From Comamonadaceae bacterium (GTDB taxonomy: Bacteria; Pseudomonadota; Gammaproteobacteria; Burkholderiales; Burkholderiaceae_C): a stretch of DNA of 32,838 nt. Position 1 is the first letter of the stretch; each line of letters starts with the position of its first letter. The DNA lies in the NCBI GenBank assembly GCA_947459405.1, contig CANHDQ010000004.1, positions 1 through 32,838 of the forward strand, given 5' to 3'. A program made the translations under genes and the position numbers. Below the pieces are notes generated by a model. That model was not told the origin of the DNA. It worked only from the letters and a program-made list of their open reading frames with translations, and searched no databases. Shown in pieces: positions 9,894 through 20,097 of this stretch.

Positions 9894-11254
9894 AGTTCAA
9901 CACCGCACTGCTGGCCAGCTTGTTGCTCGGTCTTTGCCTGCACGCACCCGCCATGGGCAACACCAAGGCCCAAAAAACGGCCAGCCCGGCAGCCAGCAAG
10001 GGCAAGAAAGTGGCCAAAGCCCAAAAGGTCACCACGGTGCGCAAAGCGGCCGGGCCGGCGGCGGCGCAGCTGGCCAAAAGCCACGAGAGCCAAATTCAAG
10101 CCGGTTGCCTCGACGCACAAGGCCTGGCGCAGCTGCACGAGCGCATGCAGATGCCCCTCGAACCTGGCGCGCTGAGCCTGCAGAGCCAAGAGCGAGCGGC
10201 TTGCTGGCCATATTCGGCCGTGATGACCCGGCCGCTCGTGCGCGATGGCCTGGCCCTCCTGCTGGCCCCAGAGGGCGAGCGCAGTCAGCCCGAGGCGCTG
10301 ATTTACTTTCGCTCGCCATCGGACGCAGCAGCCAGTCCGATGCGCTGGACTTACCCAAGCGATCAGGGGGGGCTGCGCCAGCTCTCGACGGCCGGCCTGC
10401 GCGCTGATGACGGCGATCTGCAGGACGTGCCGGCCCATCTGCTGTGGGAAGTCGAGCTGATCGCGCGGATGATGGGCCAAGCGCTCAAACTCTCGCCCGG
10501 GACCCATCATTTGCGCTTGACCCTGGCTGCGGACCCAGCCAGCGGCCTTGAAAAAATCTACGCCATCGAACTGCTCGAGTCAGCCACGTCTGCGCCAGTG
10601 GAGGCGGCGATCTGGCTGGAGCGTCAGGGGATGCCCGGGGCTTATTTCAGCCTGCAAGGACTCGATTACGAGCGCATGCTCTGGCAATCGCCCGTGCAAT
10701 TTAGTCGCATCTCGCGCGGCGTGGGCCCGAGCGCAGTCACGATCAGGCGCAAAGTAACGGTCAAGAGCCGAAAACAAGGCAAGCCGCGGACCGTGGTGCG
10801 CACCTTCCGGGTCAAGGGTCAGCATATTGGCATTGACTTTGCGGCGCCTACAGGCACGCCGGTGGTGGCCGTGGCTGACGGCGAAGTCATACACGCCGAC
10901 TTCAATGGCGGCTATGGCAAGCTCATCATCATCGACCACGGCCAGGGGCATCACACCTACTACGCTCACCTGTCGGCCTATGCGAGCGACATCCGCCCTG
11001 GCACACCGGTGCGTCGTGGCGAGACCATCGGTCTGGTGGGATCGACAGGTTTTTCGACTGGGCCGCATCTGCATTACGAGATCCGCAAGCAGGGGCAGTA
11101 CATCGATCCGACCCTTGCACACCAAAAGCTGCAGTTCTGGAGCCTGACCGAAGAGGAGCAGCCCGCCTTGCTGGCGCGGCTGTTGATGCTGCAGTGGGCG
11201 CCCAAGTCAGGGCCAGCCTTGATTGAGGCCAGCCGGGGAGCCAGCGCGCAATAA
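9890..11254 (+). CDS. M23-family peptidoglycan metallopeptidase (LytM domain)
   Basis: HIGIDFAAPTGTPVVAVADGEV...HHTYYAHLSAY...TGFSTGPHLHYEIRKQGQYIDP. Start overlaps upstream stop (ATGA). Confidence 0.93.
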   Translation: MKFNTALLASLLLGLCLHAPAMGNTKAQKTASPAASKGKKVAKAQKVTTVRKAAGPAAAQLAKSHESQIQAGCLDAQGLAQLHERMQMPLEPGALSLQSQERAACWPYSAVMTRPLVRDGLALLLAPEGERSQPEALIYFRSPSDAAASPMRWTYPSDQGGLRQLSTAGLRADDGDLQDVPAHLLWEVELIARMMGQALKLSPGTHHLRLTLAADPASGLEKIYAIELLESATSAPVEAAIWLERQGMPGAYFSLQGLDYERMLWQSPVQFSRISRGVGPSAVTIRRKVTVKSRKQGKPRTVVRTFRVKGQHIGIDFAAPTGTPVVAVADGEVIHADFNGGYGKLIIIDHGQGHHTYYAHLSAYASDIRPGTPVRRGETIGLVGSTGFSTGPHLHYEIRKQGQYIDPTLAHQKLQFWSLTEEEQPALLARLLMLQWAPKSGPALIEASRGASAQ

Positions 11255-11308
11255 AGCGGCGGGCCACCAAAGCCCAGGCTTGCGCGCGATGGCGGCGCTG
11301 TAGACCGG

Positions 11309-11758
11309 TCAGAGTGAACCGGTCATGCGGATGGGCACCGTCACCGGCCCATCGTTGACCAGCGACACCTGCATGTCGGCTGCAAACCGGCCCGTCTGAA
11401 CAGGGCGGTGCAGCTGACTGGCCCGTTGCACGAAATAGTCGTAGAGCCTCTTGCCGAGCTCGGGCGCTGCAGCCGCGCCGAAGCTAGGCCGGTTGCCCCC
11501 TGACACCTCAGCGGCCAAAGTGAACTGGCTGACCACCAGCAGCCCGCCGGCGACGTCCTGCACGCTCAGGTTCATCTTGCCGGCCGGGTCGGCAAAGATC
11601 CGCAGCTTGAGGACCTTGGCCAGCAGCTTATCGGCCACCGCCTCGGTATCCTCGGGCTCGGCGCACAAAAAAAGCAGCAGACCCTGGCCGATCTGACCGA
11701 CGATCTGGCCCTCGATGCACACGCTGGCCTGGCTGACGCGCTGCAGCAGCGCGATCAT
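11309..11758 (-). CDS. dtd: D-aminoacyl-tRNA deacylase
   Basis: 149 aa; [65 protein letters not shown]. Confidence 0.97.
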   Translation of the reverse strand: MIALLQRVSQASVCIEGQIVGQIGQGLLLFLCAEPEDTEAVADKLLAKVLKLRIFADPAGKMNLSVQDVAGGLLVVSQFTLAAEVSGGNRPSFGAAAAPELGKRLYDYFVQRASQLHRPVQTGRFAADMQVSLVNDGPVTVPIRMTGSL

Positions 11759-12681
11759 TTGAGATCCCTCGGATCATCAAAATGCGCCTCGACATCGCTG
11801 GGCAGCAACTCAATGGTCGCGCGCAGCCCGGGCACGGCGCTCATCAGGGCCTGCTCGACGCTGGTGCGCAGCGCTGCAGCCCGTCCCAGAGTCCAGCCGG
11901 CGGGCATGTGCATGTGCAGGCTCACAAAGCGGCGTTGTCCAGCTTTGCGCGTGCTGACATGATCAAAACGCACAATCACGGCCTCCCCTCTGTGATGGGC
12001 AAAGCCTTGCAAAACCTCGTCGATCAGCAGGCGCACCTGAGGCTCGAGCGACTCGTCCATCAGGCCCCGGGAGGAGCGCATGATCAAACGAATCCCTTCG
12101 CGCAAGATGTTGAGCGCCACCGCAATGGCCACCAGGGCATCGAGCCAAAGCCAGCCCGTCAGACCCACCAGGGCAACGCCCAGCACCACGCCCCCGGAAG
12201 TCCAGACATCGGTCACGAGGTGGCGGGCGTCGGCCTCCAGCGCCAGCGAGCGGTGTCGGGCGGCGCTGCGAAGCATGACCCAAGCCAGCAGACCGTTGAG
12301 GGCTGAGCTCAGGACAGACAGCCCCAAGCCCCAGCCCAGGGCCTGCAACGGCTGCGGAGCCAACAGCTGGTGGCCCGCCGTCCAGACGATGCCCAATGCC
12401 GCAGCGACGATAAGCACCCCCTCGAAGCCGGACGAAAAATACTCGGCCTTGTGGTAGCCATAGGGATGGGCTTCATCTGCCGGCCGTTCGGCCAGGGTGA
12501 CCATGGCCAGGCCAAAAACTGCGCTGGCCAGGTTGACCAAAGACTCCAAGGCGTCCGAGAGCATGCCGACCGAGCCTGTGAGCATCCAGGCCGAGGTCTT
12601 GAGTGCGATGGTCAGCAGCGCCACCGCGACCGACACCATCAGGAGGCGCCGCGGATTGAGTCGCTCCAGCAGATCTTGCAT
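11755..12681 (-). CDS. Cation diffusion facilitator family transporter
   Basis: 308 aa; multiple TM segments, [56 protein letters not shown]. Confidence 0.93.
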   Translation of the reverse strand: MQDLLERLNPRRLLMVSVAVALLTIALKTSAWMLTGSVGMLSDALESLVNLASAVFGLAMVTLAERPADEAHPYGYHKAEYFSSGFEGVLIVAAALGIVWTAGHQLLAPQPLQALGWGLGLSVLSSALNGLLAWVMLRSAARHRSLALEADARHLVTDVWTSGGVVLGVALVGLTGWLWLDALVAIAVALNILREGIRLIMRSSRGLMDESLEPQVRLLIDEVLQGFAHHRGEAVIVRFDHVSTRKAGQRRFVSLHMHMPAGWTLGRAAALRTSVEQALMSAVPGLRATIELLPSDVEAHFDDPRDLK

Positions 12682-12775
12682 CCTGGCATGTTATCGGGGC
12701 GGTGACCGCCCGGCCAGGGGTCCGCTGCCGGACATGCTCTCGACCTGTGGCCAGGATCGCGGCAGTTGCCCAGCC

Positions 12776-14008
12776 TCAGGACAGCGTGACGCGGACAAAT
12801 TTGCGTTTGCCCACCTGCACCACGTAGGTTCCGGCCGAGAGCTTGAGGGCCTTGTCGCTGACCACGTTGGAGTCGACCCGCACGCCCGCGCCGTCGATCA
12901 GGCGGTTGGCCTCGCTGCTCGAGGCAGCCAGGCCGGTGCTCTTGAGCACCGCAGCGATACCCAGGGGGGCACCCGGCAAGCTCCGGTGCTCGATCTGCTC
13001 GGGCACCCCGCCCTGACTGCGGCGCATGAAATCCTGTTCGGCCGCCTCGGCAGCGGCCGCGCTGTGAAATCGGGCCGTGATTTCCTTGGCCAACATCACC
13101 TTGGCCTCCTTGGGGTTGCGGCCAGCGGCCACCTCGCTTTGCAGCGCATCAATTTGCGCCATGGACTTGAACGACAGCAAGGTGTACCAACGCCACATCA
13201 ACTCGTCGGAAATGCTCAACACCTTGGCAAACATGGAGTTGGCGTCCTCGGCGATCCCGATGTAGTTGTTCTTGGATTTGGACATCTTGTCGACACCGTC
13301 GAGCCCCTCGAGCAAGGGCATGGTCAAGATGCACTGCGGCTCCTGGCCGTACTCGGCCTGCAAGTGGCGCCCCATCAGCAAATTGAACTTCTGATCGGTG
13401 CCGCCAAGTTCCAGGTCCGCCTTCAAGGCCACCGAGTCATAGCCCTGCATCAGCGGGTAGAGGAACTCGTGCACTGAAATCGGGTTGCCCGCCTTGAACC
13501 GGTCGTGGAAATCGTTGCGCTCCATCATGCGCGCCACGGTATAGCGCGAGGCCAGTTGGATCATGCCCATTGCGCCCAAAGGGAGTGACCACTCACTGTT
13601 ATAGCGAATCTCCGTCTTTGAAGGATCCAGAACCAGACTGGCCTGCCGGTAGTAGGTCTGTGCATTGGCCTTGATCTGCTCGGGCGTCAAAGGCGGGCGG
13701 GTGGTATTGCGTCCGGACGGGTCGCCAATCAGGCTGGTGAAGTCGCCGATGAGAAAAATCACCTGATGGCCGAGATCTTGCAGCTGACGCAGCTTGTTGA
13801 GCACCACCGTATGCCCGAGGTGGATGTCGGGCGCCGTCGGGTCGAGCCCGAGCTTGATGCGCAGCGGCTGGCCGGTTTGCTCGGACCGCACGAGCTTGCG
13901 CAGCCAGTCAGCCTGCGGGATCAGCTCCTCGCAGCCCCTCTCGGTCACGGCCAAGGCCTGGCGCACGGCATCTGAGACGGGGGCAGAGGCGGGGGTCTCT
14001 TGGTTCAT
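12776..14008 (-). CDS. tyrS: Tyrosyl-tRNA synthetase
   Basis: [61 protein letters not shown]-terminal S4 domain. Start trimmed to [15 protein letters not shown]. Confidence 0.98.
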   Translation of the reverse strand: MNQETPASAPVSDAVRQALAVTERGCEELIPQADWLRKLVRSEQTGQPLRIKLGLDPTAPDIHLGHTVVLNKLRQLQDLGHQVIFLIGDFTSLIGDPSGRNTTRPPLTPEQIKANAQTYYRQASLVLDPSKTEIRYNSEWSLPLGAMGMIQLASRYTVARMMERNDFHDRFKAGNPISVHEFLYPLMQGYDSVALKADLELGGTDQKFNLLMGRHLQAEYGQEPQCILTMPLLEGLDGVDKMSKSKNNYIGIAEDANSMFAKVLSISDELMWRWYTLLSFKSMAQIDALQSEVAAGRNPKEAKVMLAKEITARFHSAAAAEAAEQDFMRRSQGGVPEQIEHRSLPGAPLGIAAVLKSTGLAASSSEANRLIDGAGVRVDSNVVSDKALKLSAGTYVVQVGKRKFVRVTLS

Positions 14009-14062
14009 ACAAGCGTCAAAACATCCAGAAAATGGGGGGATAGGCAAAACCCGCCGGTCCCC

Positions 14063-14068
14063 TATAAT
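14063..14068 (+). promoter_or_regulatory. Possible -10 element (TATAAT) upstream of the M23 peptidase gene
   Basis: cccTATAATgcccag in the tyrS/M23 divergent intergenic region. No good -35 seen. Confidence 0.45.
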
Positions 14069-14184
14069 GCCCAGTCTTTCTACGGCTCAGCGCAGAGCGC
14101 GCATTGTAGGGCTACCACCCTGCTTCGATCTGCTCGCTGACCGCCACGTGCTACCGGTTCGCTATCGAATATGGGATATTCGGC

Positions 14185-15564
14185 TTGAATTCGAAACTGC
14201 TGCCACAGCTGACAAGCAAGGCCCTGGGCTTGCTAGACCGCCATCCGCGCCGGGTTACCGGCGCGCTGGCCGTTTTGCTGCTGGGCACTGGCGTGACCGC
14301 GTTCGGCGTGGCGCCGCAGTTGCCCGATCCGGCAGACCAACCCGTCACGACCGTGGTCGAGGCGGTGCAGCCCCTGCCTGTGGCTCAGCAAAGCGAAGCG
14401 CTGCTGGGCCACCGATTCAATCTTTTTCGCACCGAACTCACACGCAGCACCGACACGGCCGACAGCCTGCTGGCCCGCCTGGGCATCAGCGACGCCCAGG
14501 CCGCCTCATTCCTGCGCAAGGACGCGCTGGTCAAGGCCCACTTGCTGGGCACCGCCTCGCGCAGCGTCACGGCCGAGGCCGATGACGAGCAGCGACTGCT
14601 CAAGCTCTCGATGCGCTGGGCCAGCAGCGAGCCAGATTTTTTCAAGCGTCTGGTCATTGAGCGTCAGGGCACCGGCTTTACCGCGCGGGTGGAAACAGCT
14701 CCCTACGTCCGCTCGACCCGCCTGGTGGCCGGCGAAATCCACAGGTCGTTCGATGGCTCCATCGAGCGCGCGGGCCTGAGCCGTCCCGTAGGCGATCAAC
14801 TGGCCCAAATTTTTGGCGGCAGCATGGACCTGTCGCGCCCAGCACGCAAAGGCGATCGCTTTAGCGTCTACCATGAAGTGCTCGAGGCCGACGGAGAAAT
14901 GCTGCGCCCCGGTCGGATTCTGGCTGCCGAGTTGGTCTACGCAGGGCAGGCGCAGCAGGCCATGTGGTTCCGCCACGAGGGCGCATCAGGTCAGGGCAAA
15001 AATGCCGCGCGCACGGGTGCTGCCGGCGCCTACTACAGCATGGACGGCAAGACGCTCACTCGGGGCTACATCATGCCGCTCGAAAACGGCCGGCTGACCA
15101 GCGGATTTGCCATGCGCCTCAATCCGGTCCTCAACCGCATGACAGCCCACCAGGGCGTCGACTATGCGGCCCCGCCCGGAACGCCTGTGGTGGCCGTGGC
15201 CAACGGGCTGGTCGACTTCGCGGGCAGCCAAAATGGCTACGGCAATGTGATTTTCATCGATCACGGCAGAGGACATGTCACCGTTTACGCCCACCTGAGC
15301 ACCATGACCGTCAAAAAAGGCCAGCGCGTCAGCCAGGGCCAGCACATCGGTGGCGTAGGTGCCACCGGCTGGGCCACAGGTCCGCACCTGCACTTTGAGT
15401 TTCGTGTCAACGGCGTGCACCAGGATCCCCTGGAAATGGCACGCAGCAGCCCGAACGGGGCCAGTGTGGCCGAAGCCGCCTTGCCGGCATTTCGCCAGAC
15501 GGCCCGTCTGATGCGCCAGCAGCTCGAGGCGGCCGACAGCCTCGTGCCCACGCTGACCCAGTAA
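14185..15564 (+). CDS. M23-family peptidoglycan metallopeptidase (LytM domain)
   Basis: QGVDYAAPPGTPVVAVANGLVDFAGSQNGYGNVIFIDHGRGHVTVYAHLST...GWATGPHLHFEFRVNGVHQDP. Probable TTG start. Confidence 0.94.
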   Translation: MNSKLLPQLTSKALGLLDRHPRRVTGALAVLLLGTGVTAFGVAPQLPDPADQPVTTVVEAVQPLPVAQQSEALLGHRFNLFRTELTRSTDTADSLLARLGISDAQAASFLRKDALVKAHLLGTASRSVTAEADDEQRLLKLSMRWASSEPDFFKRLVIERQGTGFTARVETAPYVRSTRLVAGEIHRSFDGSIERAGLSRPVGDQLAQIFGGSMDLSRPARKGDRFSVYHEVLEADGEMLRPGRILAAELVYAGQAQQAMWFRHEGASGQGKNAARTGAAGAYYSMDGKTLTRGYIMPLENGRLTSGFAMRLNPVLNRMTAHQGVDYAAPPGTPVVAVANGLVDFAGSQNGYGNVIFIDHGRGHVTVYAHLSTMTVKKGQRVSQGQHIGGVGATGWATGPHLHFEFRVNGVHQDPLEMARSSPNGASVAEAALPAFRQTARLMRQQLEAADSLVPTLTQ

Positions 15565-15579
15565 ATCCGTCATGCGCCG

Positions 15580-16710
15580 GTGACTCAGCGGCTGTTCATC
15601 GGCCTGATGTCGGGCACCTCGCTGGACGGCATTGATGGGGTGCTGGCCGATTTTTCCGGTGAGCCCCGGGTGCTGGCGCAAGCGAGCCAGCCGATGCCCT
15701 CAGACCTCAGGGAGCAGTTTTTGCGGCTCAACAGCTCGGACCGCGATGAATTGCACCGCGGGGCGCTGGCCGCCAACGCGTTGACCCAACTCTACGCCCA
15801 AACGGTGCACGATCTGCTCGCACAAGCCCAGCGCCTGGGTATTGATGCCTCAGCGATCTCGGCCATCGGGGCGCATGGCCAGACGGTGCGTCACCAACCC
15901 CAAACCGGCGGAACCAGCGGATACACCTGGCAACTGCACAACCCGGCCCTGCTGGCCGAACTGACGGGGCTCGATGTGGTCGCAGACTTTCGCAATGCCG
16001 ACCTGGCCGCAGGCGGCCAGGGGGCACCCCTGGTACCGGGCTTCCATGCAGCGCTGTGGGCCGATGGGCAAACCGTGCGGGCCGTGCTCAATATAGGGGG
16101 CATCAGCAACCTGACGCTGCTTGCGCCGAATCAACCGGTAATGGGCTTTGACTGCGGCCCCGGCAATGCCCTGATGGACCACTGGTGTGAGCGCCACACG
16201 GGCCAAGCTTTCGACGCCGACGGCCGGTGGGCCGCGAGCGGCCGCGTACGGCCTGACATACTCGAGCGGCTGCTCGATGAGCCGTTTTTTGCCCAAGCAC
16301 CGCCCAAAAGCACCGGACGCGACCTGTTCCACCCGCAATGGCTGGCCACGCGACTCGGCCCGGCCACGCAGGATGTGCCGCCACAAGATGTGCAGGCCAC
16401 CCTGACGGCCCTGACGGCGCGGGTCTGCGCCGACGATTTAAAGCGTTATCTGCCCTCGGCTCAGGAACTGCTCGTGTGTGGCGGCGGCGCGCTCAATTGC
16501 GAATTGATGCGCCAGTTGCGCGACCAACTGCCTGGCGTGCTGGTACACGCCAGCGACGCACGGGGCCTTCCAGCCATGCAGGTAGAGGCCTGCGCCTTTG
16601 CCTGGCTGGCCTGGTGCTGGTTCGAACGCCGGCCGGCTAGCCGGCCTGAAGTCACAGGCGCCCGAGGGGCGCGGGTCCTCGGCGCACTCTATCGGGCAAG
16701 TAGCCGTTAG
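15580..16710 (+). CDS. anmK: Anhydro-N-acetylmuramic acid kinase
   Basis: FIGLMSGTSLDGIDGVLADF, IGAHGQTVRHQP, GPGNALMDHW, LVCGGGALNCELM. GTG start. Confidence 0.97.
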   Translation: MTQRLFIGLMSGTSLDGIDGVLADFSGEPRVLAQASQPMPSDLREQFLRLNSSDRDELHRGALAANALTQLYAQTVHDLLAQAQRLGIDASAISAIGAHGQTVRHQPQTGGTSGYTWQLHNPALLAELTGLDVVADFRNADLAAGGQGAPLVPGFHAALWADGQTVRAVLNIGGISNLTLLAPNQPVMGFDCGPGNALMDHWCERHTGQAFDADGRWAASGRVRPDILERLLDEPFFAQAPPKSTGRDLFHPQWLATRLGPATQDVPPQDVQATLTALTARVCADDLKRYLPSAQELLVCGGGALNCELMRQLRDQLPGVLVHASDARGLPAMQVEACAFAWLAWCWFERRPASRPEVTGARGARVLGALYRASSR

Positions 16711-16753
16711 GAGCCGGCTCTGCAGCCCCACCTCTGACAGGTGGGATCTGTGA

Positions 16754-17119
16754 TCAAACAGAAAAACTCGAACCGCAGCCGCAGGTGCTGGTCGCGTTGG
16801 GGTTTTTGATGACGAACTGGGCGCCTTCGAGGTCGTCCTTGTAATCGATCTCGGCGCCGGTGAGGTACTGGTAGCTCATCGCGTCGATCAGCAGGGACAC
16901 CCCGTTTTTGGTCATCGTGGTGTCGTCTTCATTGACGATCTCGTCAAAGGTGAAGCCATACTGGAAACCGGAACAGCCGCCGCCTTGCACGAAGACGCGC
17001 AGTTTCAGCTCGGGATTGCCCTCTTCCGCAATCAGCTCGGCCACCTTGGCCGCCGCCGCGTCCGAGAAAACCAGCGGGTCGGGCATGTCGGTCGGAATTT
17101 CTTGGGGCACAGCGCTCAT
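16754..17119 (-). CDS. erpA: Iron-sulfur cluster insertion protein ErpA
   Basis: A-type carrier cysteines: [18 protein letters not shown] and [11 protein letters not shown]. Confidence 0.96.
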   Translation of the reverse strand: MSAVPQEIPTDMPDPLVFSDAAAAKVAELIAEEGNPELKLRVFVQGGGCSGFQYGFTFDEIVNEDDTTMTKNGVSLLIDAMSYQYLTGAEIDYKDDLEGAQFVIKNPNATSTCGCGSSFSV

Positions 17120-17213
17120 GACGAGCTCCTAAAAAATACGTGAATGGGCAATAGTACAGTAATTTGATCAACCACAGGCCTGCGCGGCCTTTGAAGCGGC
17201 CAGCCGAGCCATG

Positions 17214-17241
17214 AAAAAAGCCGCCAGAGGCGGCGGCTTTT
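17214..17241 (-). terminator. Intrinsic terminator downstream of rpsI
   Basis: Minus strand AAAAGCCGCC-GCCTCT-GGCGGCTTTTTT: perfect stem followed by a T-run, just past the rpsI stop. Confidence 0.9.
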
Positions 17242-17258
17242 CCCGAGACAGCAACCGA

Positions 17259-17651
17259 TCAGCGCTTGCTGAACTGCTTGCGACGGCGTGCAGAACGCAA
17301 ACCGACCTTCTTGCGCTCGACTTCGCGGGCATCGCGGGTGACAAAGCCCGCCTGGCTCAAGGCTGGCTTGAGCGCGGCATCGTAGTCGATCAGCGCGCGG
17401 GTGATACCGTGACGCACCGCACCGGCCTGACCCGACTCGCCACCGCCATGGACATTGACCATGATGTCGAAGGCTTCCAGATTGCCGGTGAGCACCAGAG
17501 GCTGTTTGGCGATCATGATCGAGGTCTCGCGGCCAAAATAGGCCGTAATGTCCTTGTCATTGACCGTAATCTTGCCGGTGCCTTTTTTCAGAAACACGCG
17601 GGCGACGCTCGATTTGCGACGGCCGGTGCCATTGTTCCATTGACCAATCAT
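17259..17651 (-). CDS. rpsI: 30S ribosomal protein S9
   Basis: 130 aa; [28 protein letters not shown]-terminal [14 protein letters not shown]. Confidence 0.99.
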   Translation of the reverse strand: MIGQWNNGTGRRKSSVARVFLKKGTGKITVNDKDITAYFGRETSIMIAKQPLVLTGNLEAFDIMVNVHGGGESGQAGAVRHGITRALIDYDAALKPALSQAGFVTRDAREVERKKVGLRSARRRKQFSKR

Positions 17652-17660
17652 CTCGGCTCC

Positions 17661-18089
17661 TTAGATGTCCAACACTTTGGGCTGCTGGGCCGTGTGGGGA
17701 TGCTCGGCACCGCCATAGACCTTGAGCTTTTTGATCATGGCGTAGCCCAGGGGACCTTTGGGCAGCATGCCCTTGACGGCCTTTTCTAGGGCGCGGCCGG
17801 GGTGCTTGGCCTGCATGTCGCGGAAGTTGGTGGCCGTGATGCCGCCGGGATAGCCCGAGTGGCGGTAGTAGACCTTGTCGAGGGACTTGGCACCGGTCAC
17901 ACGCAGCTGGGCTGCGTTGATGACGACGATGTAATCACCGGTGTCGACGTGAGGCGTGTAGATGGGTTTGTGCTTGCCGCGCAGACGGAGAGCCACTTCG
18001 CTGGCGACTCGACCGAGAACCTTGTTGGCGGCGTCAATCACAAACCACTCATGCACGACCTCAGCGGGTTTGGCGCTGAAAGTTTTCAT
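17661..18089 (-). CDS. rplM: 50S ribosomal protein L13
   Basis: Start trimmed to [49 protein letters not shown]. Confidence 0.98.
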   Translation of the reverse strand: MKTFSAKPAEVVHEWFVIDAANKVLGRVASEVALRLRGKHKPIYTPHVDTGDYIVVINAAQLRVTGAKSLDKVYYRHSGYPGGITATNFRDMQAKHPGRALEKAVKGMLPKGPLGYAMIKKLKVYGGAEHPHTAQQPKVLDI

Positions 18090-18101
18090 GAATGTGCTCT
18101 T

Positions 18102-18180
18102 GGAAAAAGAACCCCTGCGGGGCCCGTAGGACACCTACTCCACGGTCGGTGCTCCTCTGATGGGAGCCTCTTAGGTGGCT
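18102..18180 (-). promoter_or_regulatory. Structured rplM 5' leader (putative autoregulatory/attenuator element)
   Basis: Minus strand: outer stem CACCTA...TAGGTG enclosing hairpin GCTCC-CATCAGA-GGAGC, then CCCC-GCA-GGGG followed by TTCTTTTT, upstream of the rplM ATG. Confidence 0.5.
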
Positions 18181-18251
18181 TGCGCAAGCAACCCGTCAAA
18201 AGCTCGGGGCGCTGCGTCTTCCGGCGGGTGTCAAACGCTGAAGAACTGGGC

Positions 18252-18257
18252 ATTATA
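18252..18257 (-). promoter_or_regulatory. -10 element (TATAAT) for rplM-rpsI
   Basis: Reverse complement of attata gives TATAAT about 160 nt upstream of the rplM ATG. No clear -35 consensus. Confidence 0.55.
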
Positions 18258-18312
18258 CAAATTTGGCGGAACCGGACCCCGAGGCCTGGGCCGCTGCGGT
18301 TAGCATCGGGCC

Positions 18313-19221
18313 ATGTTCAGTTACCGTCACGCCTTCCATGCCGGCAACCATGCCGATGTGCTCAAGCACATCACGCTGCTGGCCTTGCTCAAATACCTGA
18401 CGCAAAAACAGGCGCTGACGGTGATCGACACCCACGCCGGCGCAGGGCTTTACCGCCTCGATGGCGACTACAGCCAGACCAGCGGCGAGGCAGACCAGGG
18501 GGTGCTGCGTCTGGTCCAGGCCCTGCAAAGCGCACCGGATGGCATCGCCCCCGTCATCCAGGATTACCTGGACCTGCTCGGTGAGCTCAACCCCGGCGCT
18601 GCGCCCAGCCCCGATCGCCTGAAGGTCTACCCGGGCTCACCGTATATCGCTTCGCGCTTTTTGCAAGGCCGCCACAAGCTCAAGCTGTATGAACTGCACC
18701 CGACCGATTTTCGGGCGCTGTCGGGCAATATGGCGCAACTCGAGTTGGGCCGCAGCATCAGCTGCGAGCTGCAAGACGGCTTCGAATCGCTCAAACCCTT
18801 GCTGCCGCCACCCTCGCGGCGGGCGCTGGTGATGTGCGATCCGAGCTACGAGCTCAAAAGCGATTACGCCCAAGTGACCGAGGCGATGGCCGATGCGCTC
18901 AAGCGCTTTGCCACCGGCACCTACGCCATTTGGTACCCCGTGATCCCCCGACCCGAGGCACACGAGCTGCCCAAAAAGCTCAAAACCCTGGCCACCCGGG
19001 CCGGCCGCCCTTGGCTCGATGCGACGCTCACGGTCAAGGGCAGCAAGCTGCAAAAAACCGTGGAAGGCCAAGTCATTCGCCCGGGTCTGCCGGCCAGCGG
19101 CATGTTCGTGATCAATCCACCGTTTACCCTGCACGAGCAGCTCAAGGCCGCCCTGCCCCAGCTGGTGGACTGGCTCGGCCAGGACAGGAACGCGGCCTAC
19201 GCGCTGACCCGGGGCGGCTAA
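18313..19221 (+). CDS. rlmJ: 23S rRNA (adenine(2030)-N(6))-methyltransferase RlmJ
   Basis: 302 aa; MFSYRHAFHAGNHADVLKH, DTHAGAGLYRL, YPGSP, VMCDPSYE, VINPPFTLHEQL. Confidence 0.96.
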   Translation: MFSYRHAFHAGNHADVLKHITLLALLKYLTQKQALTVIDTHAGAGLYRLDGDYSQTSGEADQGVLRLVQALQSAPDGIAPVIQDYLDLLGELNPGAAPSPDRLKVYPGSPYIASRFLQGRHKLKLYELHPTDFRALSGNMAQLELGRSISCELQDGFESLKPLLPPPSRRALVMCDPSYELKSDYAQVTEAMADALKRFATGTYAIWYPVIPRPEAHELPKKLKTLATRAGRPWLDATLTVKGSKLQKTVEGQVIRPGLPASGMFVINPPFTLHEQLKAALPQLVDWLGQDRNAAYALTRGG

Positions 19222-19239
19222 GGGACTGCCTGCCTGCCC

Positions 19240-20073
19240 TCAGCGGCCCTGGAGGCGGCCGATGATCTCGCCGACCGCCTGCGACTGGTTCATGGTGTAG
19301 AAGTGCAAGCCCGGCACGCCTGCGGTGACGAGCTGGTCACACAGGTCGGTGACCACATCCAGACCAAAGGCCTTGATGGACGCGGTGTCGTCGCCATAGG
19401 CCTGCAGACGCAGCCGGATCCAACGCGGGATCTCGGCGCCGCAGGCATCTGAAAAGCGCAGCAGCTGGCTCGAGCCCAGAATGGGCATGATGCCGGGCAC
19501 CACCGGCACGTCCACGCCGAGCGCATAGGCGTCATCGACGAAGCGAAAGTAGGCGTCCGAATTGAAGAAATACTGCGTAATGGCTGAGTTCGCCCCGGCC
19601 TTGACCTTGGTGGCAAAGGCCTGCAGGTCAGCCTGGGGTGAGCGGGCCTGCGGGTGCGTCTCGGGGTAGGCCGCCACCTCGATGTGGAAGGCATCGCCGG
19701 TCTCGGCGCGGATAAAGGCCACCAGGTCGCTGGCGTAGTGAAACTGGCCGCCGGCGCCGTAGCCGCTGGGCAGGTCACCGCGCAGGGCCACCAGGCGCTT
19801 GACGCCCATGGCCTGAAGCTGCGCCAGTTGCGCACGCACGCCGGCCTGGGTGGCACCGATGCAGGAAAAGTGCGAGGCCGCCGGCACGCCCTCGGCCTGG
19901 ATCTCGGCCACCGCGGCAAAGGTCCCTTCCTGAGTGGATCCGCCGGCGCCAAACGTCACCGAGCAGAACTCGGGCTGGTGCGCATACAGCTTTTGGCGCA
20001 CGGCACGCAACTTGTCGGCGCCCTCGGGCGTCTTGGGGGGGAAAAACTCAAAGCTCAGGGGCAGCGTCTTCAT
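19240..20073 (-). CDS. metF: Methylenetetrahydrofolate reductase
   Basis: 277 aa; LSFEFFPPKTPEGADKLRAV, VTFGAGGSTQEGT, LVALRGDLPSGYGAGGQFHYASDLV, GLHFYTMNQS. Confidence 0.97.
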   Translation of the reverse strand: MKTLPLSFEFFPPKTPEGADKLRAVRQKLYAHQPEFCSVTFGAGGSTQEGTFAAVAEIQAEGVPAASHFSCIGATQAGVRAQLAQLQAMGVKRLVALRGDLPSGYGAGGQFHYASDLVAFIRAETGDAFHIEVAAYPETHPQARSPQADLQAFATKVKAGANSAITQYFFNSDAYFRFVDDAYALGVDVPVVPGIMPILGSSQLLRFSDACGAEIPRWIRLRLQAYGDDTASIKAFGLDVVTDLCDQLVTAGVPGLHFYTMNQSQAVGEIIGRLQGR

Positions 20074-20097
20074 GGCGGTGCTTCTTAGGTGTCGGGT

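Noticed and set aside
12697-12711. GGGCGG-TGA-CCGCCC hairpin between the cation transporter and tyrS
   Set aside because: No adjacent T-run on either strand, and short GC palindromes are expected at this GC content.
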